NCBI RefSeq assembly: GCF_001895205.1
Contig: NZ_BDJF01000016.1
Coordinates: 620,001-684,000 of the forward strand
Direction: 5' to 3'
Length of the DNA stretch: 64,000 bases
DNA from: Vibrio injensis
Lineage (GTDB): Bacteria; Pseudomonadota; Gammaproteobacteria; Enterobacterales; Vibrionaceae
Made by a program: the position numbers and the translations under genes. The stretch's first letter is position 1, and each line of letters starts with the position of its first letter. The notes under the pieces were generated by a model, which saw only the letters and a program-made list of their open reading frames with translations, ran no database searches and was not told the DNA's origin. Below, in pieces: positions 60,020 to 64,000 of the stretch.

Positions 60020-61324
60020 TTAACGAATTTGTAAAATCGTTTGTTGTAATCCAGTATGCACTTCTAAAGCACGTGAGTTAGCTTGGAAGTTACGCTGCGC
60101 AGAAATTAGATCTACCAGCTCTTGAGTCATATCAATGTTTGACTGTTCTAGCACACCATTACTGATGGTACCAAATGAGCCTTTGCTTGATTCACCCCAA
60201 ATTTTAACACCAGATTGCTGGGTAGAATCCCATTGTGTGCCACCTTTTTTATCCAAACCTTGCTCATTAGCCACTCGAACTAAAGCGACTCGACCTAAGG
60301 TCACGTTTTGTCCATTCGAATAAGTGGCAAGTACACTGCCATACTCATCAAAATCGATTTTCGTTAAAAAGCCTGTCGTCGCACCGTCTTGATCAAACTT
60401 CGTTAATTCAAATGGCGCAGCAAACTGTGTTGCTCCATTGAGGTTAAAAGCCAAAGTCTGCGTGCCATCAGCGCCATTCATATCAATCGGATTATCCCCT
60501 TCTCCAAAAGCAACAGAGACTATGGGATTACCACTATTGATACTAGATAGCGTACCATCATTATTAAAGCGCAATGTATGACCTACATGGCCATTTGGAG
60601 ATGCAGCATCCCCACCAGCGATATTGAGTGGTTTTTCACCAGTTTTATCCGTAACCGTATAGTAGGTATTCCACTTATTATTTTCATTTTGATCTTTCAA
60701 ATAATAGGTAGTCAGCTTGTAAGGTTGCCCCATTGAGTCATAAATGGTCGATGAGGTGGTACGGTTGTAAGTATCAGGGTCAGTAAAATCAAACAGCGCT
60801 GGATCTTTTAAATCACCGTTTGCGGGTAAGTTAGCGGATAATTCGATATTACCGGTTTGCTTTGGTTTACCAAACTGAGCTGGAATGTTGATCGGCTTAG
60901 GCTCATACGATAAAACCTCTCCATTATCAGGATTTACTTCATAACCGAGTAAATATTGATCGTTTGAGGTCACCATATAGTTATTCTTATCAAGGTGAAA
61001 TGCGCCGTTACGAGTGAGCTCATTTTGCTGAGGAATTAAGCGATCTTTAGCGACTGCAAAAAATCCAGTACCAGCAATGCGTAAATCCATCGGGTTATTA
61101 GTATAAATACTTGACCCTTCATGAAATTGTTGTGCGACCTTACTGGCTTGAACACCTTGACCAGGGGTGGTTTTTGAATTGGTAAATAGCGACGTTGAAT
61201 ACACATCACCAAACTCTGCTCGCGACTCTTTAAAGCCGTAAGTATTGGCGTTAGCAATATTATTACTGGTGGTATTCAAATCTAATTGAGCAGCAGAAAG
61301 ACCGCTTAACGATATATATGACAT
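60020..61324 (-). CDS. flgE: Flagellar hook protein FlgE
   Basis: A 434-residue hook subunit. Start MSYISLSGLSAAQLDLNTT at 61,324; a codon 42 bp upstream lacks support. NIANANTYGFKESRAEF is the axial-family motif, and QELVDLISAQRNFQANSRALE the C-terminal helix. FlgE polymerises into the universal joint on FlgD scaffolding; flgD lies 28 bp upstream. Confidence 0.96.
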   Translation of the reverse strand: MSYISLSGLSAAQLDLNTTSNNIANANTYGFKESRAEFGDVYSTSLFTNSKTTPGQGVQASKVAQQFHEGSSIYTNNPMDLRIAGTGFFAVAKDRLIPQQNELTRNGAFHLDKNNYMVTSNDQYLLGYEVNPDNGEVLSYEPKPINIPAQFGKPKQTGNIELSANLPANGDLKDPALFDFTDPDTYNRTTSSTIYDSMGQPYKLTTYYLKDQNENNKWNTYYTVTDKTGEKPLNIAGGDAASPNGHVGHTLRFNNDGTLSSINSGNPIVSVAFGEGDNPIDMNGADGTQTLAFNLNGATQFAAPFELTKFDQDGATTGFLTKIDFDEYGSVLATYSNGQNVTLGRVALVRVANEQGLDKKGGTQWDSTQQSGVKIWGESSKGSFGTISNGVLEQSNIDMTQELVDLISAQRNFQANSRALEVHTGLQQTILQIR

Positions 61325-61352
61325 AACAAATTCTCCTGTTTGGCGAGCATAA

Positions 61353-62060
61353 TTATGCTTTGCCAACTCCTAGTACTTCAGCAAGTCGTACTGGTGATTC
61401 AAAACCAGCAAGATTGAGCAGTACATTACCGTCGCCTTTACCGAGTAGAACACTATTGACATTCGCGTAGGTTGACACGCCAAATTCGGCATTTTCACCA
61501 CCGAGCAAACCGGATGCTCTAACTCTATATCGACCTTCAGGCAATGGATTTCCATTTTCATCATTACCATCCCATTCGACACGATTATCACCGCCAGGTT
61601 TTGCACCAACGTCAAAGGTACGCACTAATTGGCCAGCTTCGTTTTCAATACGAATGAACAAATTTTGTACCGCTTGAGGCAATTTGACCATTGCCGCCAT
61701 GCCGCCAACATCCGACTTCATTCCAGCAGAACCGGGAACCAGAACATCTCGTCCTACTAGAGACGAAGCCTGTAGTGCCTGATTAGAAGTCATTGCCGAG
61801 TTTAAACTTTCAAATTGACCGTTCATTTTGCCAATGCCATCAACGGTGGCAAAAGAGGCCATTTGAGCAATCATTTGATCGTTACTCACGGGTTTAAATG
61901 GATCTTGTTGTGCCAACTGCTTGGTTAATAACGAGAGGAAGTCCTCTTGTTTTAATTCTTGTTGCCCAGTCGTTTCCGTAGGCTTTTTCTGCTCTTGTAA
62001 TGCTTTCAGTTGGTCTATATAGGACAAGCCGCTTTGACCAAGGTTATTTATGCCAGCCAT
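61353..62060 (-). CDS. flgD: Flagellar hook-capping scaffold FlgD
   Basis: A 235-residue scaffold protein. The conserved N-terminus (QEDFLSLLTKQLAQQDPFKPVSNDQMIAQMASF) and the Ig/Tudor-like hook-capping domain (GDNRVEWDGNDENGNPLPEGRYR) are present. It caps the growing hook and is lost when FlgK arrives. Part of flgBCDE. Confidence 0.96.
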   Translation of the reverse strand: MAGINNLGQSGLSYIDQLKALQEQKKPTETTGQQELKQEDFLSLLTKQLAQQDPFKPVSNDQMIAQMASFATVDGIGKMNGQFESLNSAMTSNQALQASSLVGRDVLVPGSAGMKSDVGGMAAMVKLPQAVQNLFIRIENEAGQLVRTFDVGAKPGGDNRVEWDGNDENGNPLPEGRYRVRASGLLGGENAEFGVSTYANVNSVLLGKGDGNVLLNLAGFESPVRLAEVLGVGKA

Positions 62061-62076
62061 TTGCTACCTCCTACCC

Positions 62077-62493
62077 TTATTGACCCATCTGCAGCGTACG
62101 CAGCAGCATCTGTTTACTTGCATCGGCCACTTGAACGTTGGTTTGATAAGAACGTGAAGCAGAGATCATATTGGCCATTTCTTCCATAACATTCACATTG
62201 GGTTTATAAATAAAGCCTTCGTCGTTAGCCAAAGGATGATCGGGATTGTATTCCGCATTTAGCGGTTTATTACTTTCGACAATCCCTAGTACTTTTACTG
62301 GGACATTGGGATCACGATGATAACGGGCTTTATTTAATTCTGCCCCGAACACGGCGTGACGGGCTTTATACGTCTCTTTCGCCGAACTACTAACACTATC
62401 TGCGTTCGCTAAGTTACTGGATGTCGTATTTAGACGAACAGATTCAGCACTCATTGCAGAACCAGTCACATTGAATACATTAAATAAGCTCAT
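62077..62493 (-). CDS. flgC: Flagellar proximal rod protein FlgC
   Basis: A 138-residue proximal rod protein with the family N-terminus (SLFNVFNVTGSAMSAESVRL) and C-terminus (EEMANMISASRSYQTNVQVA). Length matches. It starts 4 bp after flgB. Confidence 0.96.
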   Translation of the reverse strand: MSLFNVFNVTGSAMSAESVRLNTTSSNLANADSVSSSAKETYKARHAVFGAELNKARYHRDPNVPVKVLGIVESNKPLNAEYNPDHPLANDEGFIYKPNVNVMEEMANMISASRSYQTNVQVADASKQMLLRTLQMGQ

Positions 62494-62497
62494 CTAA

Positions 62498-62893
62498 TTA
62501 ATCCCCTTTAATCGCTTTTGTTAGGTTCTTAAACTTACCACCTAAGAACTCTAGGGAGGCTTGATGACGCAGTTGATTTTGCATAAATAAGTTACGCTCT
62601 AGATCAACATCAACCGTATTGCCATCTCCGGTATCCGGTTGAGTCGGGACGCGGTAAAGCATTTCCCCTGTCACCGTTTTTGAGGCAGGAATATGCCGAC
62701 CATCCGTACGGCTAAGACTAATGCTTGCCCCTGAACTTGCCGCCTTTAATGCTCGATCAAAGTCCATTCCTTTTGCTTTAAAGCCCGGAGTGTTCGATTG
62801 TGCAATATTAGTCGCAATCACTTCCGCATTGCGTGCACGAACACCAACCGTGTGTTGATGGATACCGAGTGCTTTATCAAAAGAAATAGTCAT
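62498..62893 (-). CDS. flgB: Flagellar proximal rod protein FlgB
   Basis: A 131-residue proximal rod protein. Start MTISFDKALGIHQHTVG at 62,893; an upstream TTG codon lies inside the sigma54 site and is rejected. NIAQSNTPGFKAKGMDF is the axial motif. First gene of flgBCDE. Confidence 0.95.
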   Translation of the reverse strand: MTISFDKALGIHQHTVGVRARNAEVIATNIAQSNTPGFKAKGMDFDRALKAASSGASISLSRTDGRHIPASKTVTGEMLYRVPTQPDTGDGNTVDVDLERNLFMQNQLRHQASLEFLGGKFKNLTKAIKGD

Positions 62894-62937
62894 GTTTTGC
62901 CTCTTTGCTAAGAACCGACCGCTACTCCATTTAAAAA

Positions 62938-62952
62938 GCAAATTACGTACCA
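62938..62952 (-). promoter_or_regulatory. Sigma54 (-24/-12) promoter of flgBCDE
   Basis: The minus-strand site TGGTACGTAATTTGC keeps the GG-N10-GC spacing and is 45 bp before the flgB ATG. Confidence 0.82.
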
Positions 62953-63099
62953 AGTTTTAGATGCTTTAAGAAATTAGCGATTCATCATGCGTTGCAATAC
63001 TTCAGTCTGTCTTACTATCATAGAACATGCAGCAAAAAGAAAAGGCCAATAGTGCGACGTTAAACCAAAGCAAGAATTTAGCCATATTGAGATTGGCTA

Positions 63100-63126
63100 T
63101 AAACAAAACCCGACATACAGTCGGGT
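63100..63126 (-). terminator. Terminator between cheR and flgB
   Basis: On the minus strand ACCCGAC, a 5-nt loop, GTCGGGT and TTTGTTT. It lies about 145 bp beyond the end of the cheR homology. Confidence 0.8.
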
Positions 63127-63270
63127 CTAAAAGGATAAAACGATAACTAAACCGCTTTCAGTTGTAGGTTGGCGGTAAATAGTAAGTCCCATCAGCATAG
63201 ACAGGCTATGTGATTGGGGTGAAAATGCACCAACATCGCTGCCGCTTCAAGTACGAAGGAGACACAGCGC

Positions 63271-64000
63271 TTATTTAAGCTTGTAAATGATGCCGGGATT
63301 ACAGCGAACCATGTCAAAGCGATCAGTCAGTCCGGTCAGTGACTCTGATGCTCCGAGTAATAAATAACCACCAGGATTCAAGCTATTCGCCATTTGATTA
63401 TACTTTTGATTTCATGTCTGGTGAAAAATAGATCAAAACATTACGACAAAAAATAATATCAAACTTACCTAATAGAGCGTAACTTTCCATTAAGTTTTGG
63501 GGACGAAAGTTAACTAATTTTTTTACGTTATCTTTGACTCGCATTCGACCATCACCGTTTTCTTCAAAGAAAGCTCGACGACGCTCTGGCGATAAACCTC
63601 TGCCGAGCGCTAAATTGTCGTAAATGCCAGCTCGACACATATCTAGCATGCTACTGGAAATATCCGTCGCAGTAATGGCCACACTCGATAACATACCAGG
63701 ACGCTTTTGCTGTACCTCTAGAACCGTCATTGCCATCGAGTAAGGCTCTTGGCCTGAAGAGCTCGCCGCAGACCAAATTTTAATTGGCCTTTTGCTTTTC
63801 GCAACTTCCGGTAATAAACGTTCAGCCAATACAGTAAAAGGGTACGAATCTCGAAACCATAACGTTTCGTTCGTAGTCATCGCATCGACCGCAGCGACAC
63901 GCAACTCACGATTTCGGCCCGTCACTACATCGCGCAGCAGATCAGACAGTGAACTGAGCTTGAACTTGTTAACCAGTGGACTAAGACGACTTCTCACTAG
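63271..64000 (-). pseudogene. cheR: Chemotaxis methyltransferase cheR, frameshifted near the 3' end and cut by the window edge
   Basis: From the window edge to 63,398 the frame encodes CheR: the N-terminal helical part, TTNETLWFRDSYPF, the SAM loop SAASSSGQEPYSMAM, and FDIIFCRNVLIYFSPDM. It stops at TAA (63,398-63,400) after KSKV. In another frame the family C-terminus continues (NQMANSLNPGGYLLLGASES, then a tail ending IIYKLK) to a stop at 63,271-63,273. About 43 residues are thus out of frame. CheR methylates chemoreceptors for adaptation. The true start lies past 64,000. It may be a real mutation or a sequence error. Confidence 0.85.

Noticed and set aside
63180..63270. Sequence between the cheR end and its terminator (CCGCTTCAAGTACGAAGGAG region) considered as a dispersed repeat
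   Set aside because: It reminds me of short repeats seen in Vibrio intergenic regions, but I cannot confirm a second copy in this window.

Overview
The window reads as part of the main chromosome of a Vibrio closely related to V. cholerae. The evidence is the polar-flagellum gene order (fliK-J-I-H-G-F-E, flrC-B-A, fliS-flaI-fliD-flaG, then flagellins; and flaC-flaA-flgL-K-J-I-H-G-F-E-D-C-B-cheR), five flagellin genes in two loci, the FlrA/FlrB/FlrC sigma54 regulators, and a FlaA protein that I recognise as very like V. cholerae FlaA. Nothing looks like a prophage, insertion sequence, CRISPR array or plasmid. Almost every gene is a core gene in an order expected for the genus.

Layout: (1) 1-17,900, flagellar block 1, all on the minus strand: export/C-ring/MS-ring genes, the regulatory trio, the cap and chaperone genes, and three flagellins in the flaB, flaD and flaE positions. 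(2) 18,000-46,500, a housekeeping interval: dapE and dapA (lysine and cell wall), bamC, gcvR, bcp, a Cache-domain chemoreceptor, perM with a degenerate TusA-like gene, bepA, arsC, wrbA, an amidohydrolase, a uracil transporter, ybaK, and the two classical operons hemA-prfA-prmC-sirB2-sirB1-kdsA (minus) and lolB-ispE-prs-pth-ychF (plus). (3) 46,812-48,576, a plus-strand array of 15 tRNA genes (5 Gln, 7 Leu, 3 Met) that has grown by tandem duplication. (4) 48,600-64,000, flagellar block 2 on the minus strand: flaC, flaA, flgL to flgB, and the 5'-truncated cheR, whose frame is broken near its 3' end.

How it fits together: I read six good sigma54 -24/-12 promoters (fliK, fliE, flrB, flgK, flgF, flgB), a degenerate one at flaA, and five sigma28-type promoters (flaB, flaC, flaD, flaE and the chemoreceptor gene). 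This reconstructs the Vibrio hierarchy FlrA to FlrBC to hook-basal body and FlaA, then FliA to the secondary flagellins and chemotaxis. A perfect palindrome matching the FleQ box lies just upstream of the flrB promoter and is a candidate FlrA site.

The most interesting signal is in RNA. The region downstream of flaA ends in a Rho-independent terminator whose loop carries 13 nt perfectly complementary to the 5' leaders of both flaC and flaD. Those leaders also share a hairpin whose two arms have diverged together. This suggests a 3'-UTR-derived small RNA by which the sigma54-dependent major flagellin transcript tunes the sigma28-dependent minor flagellins. All of this rests on reading the sequence; no database search was possible.
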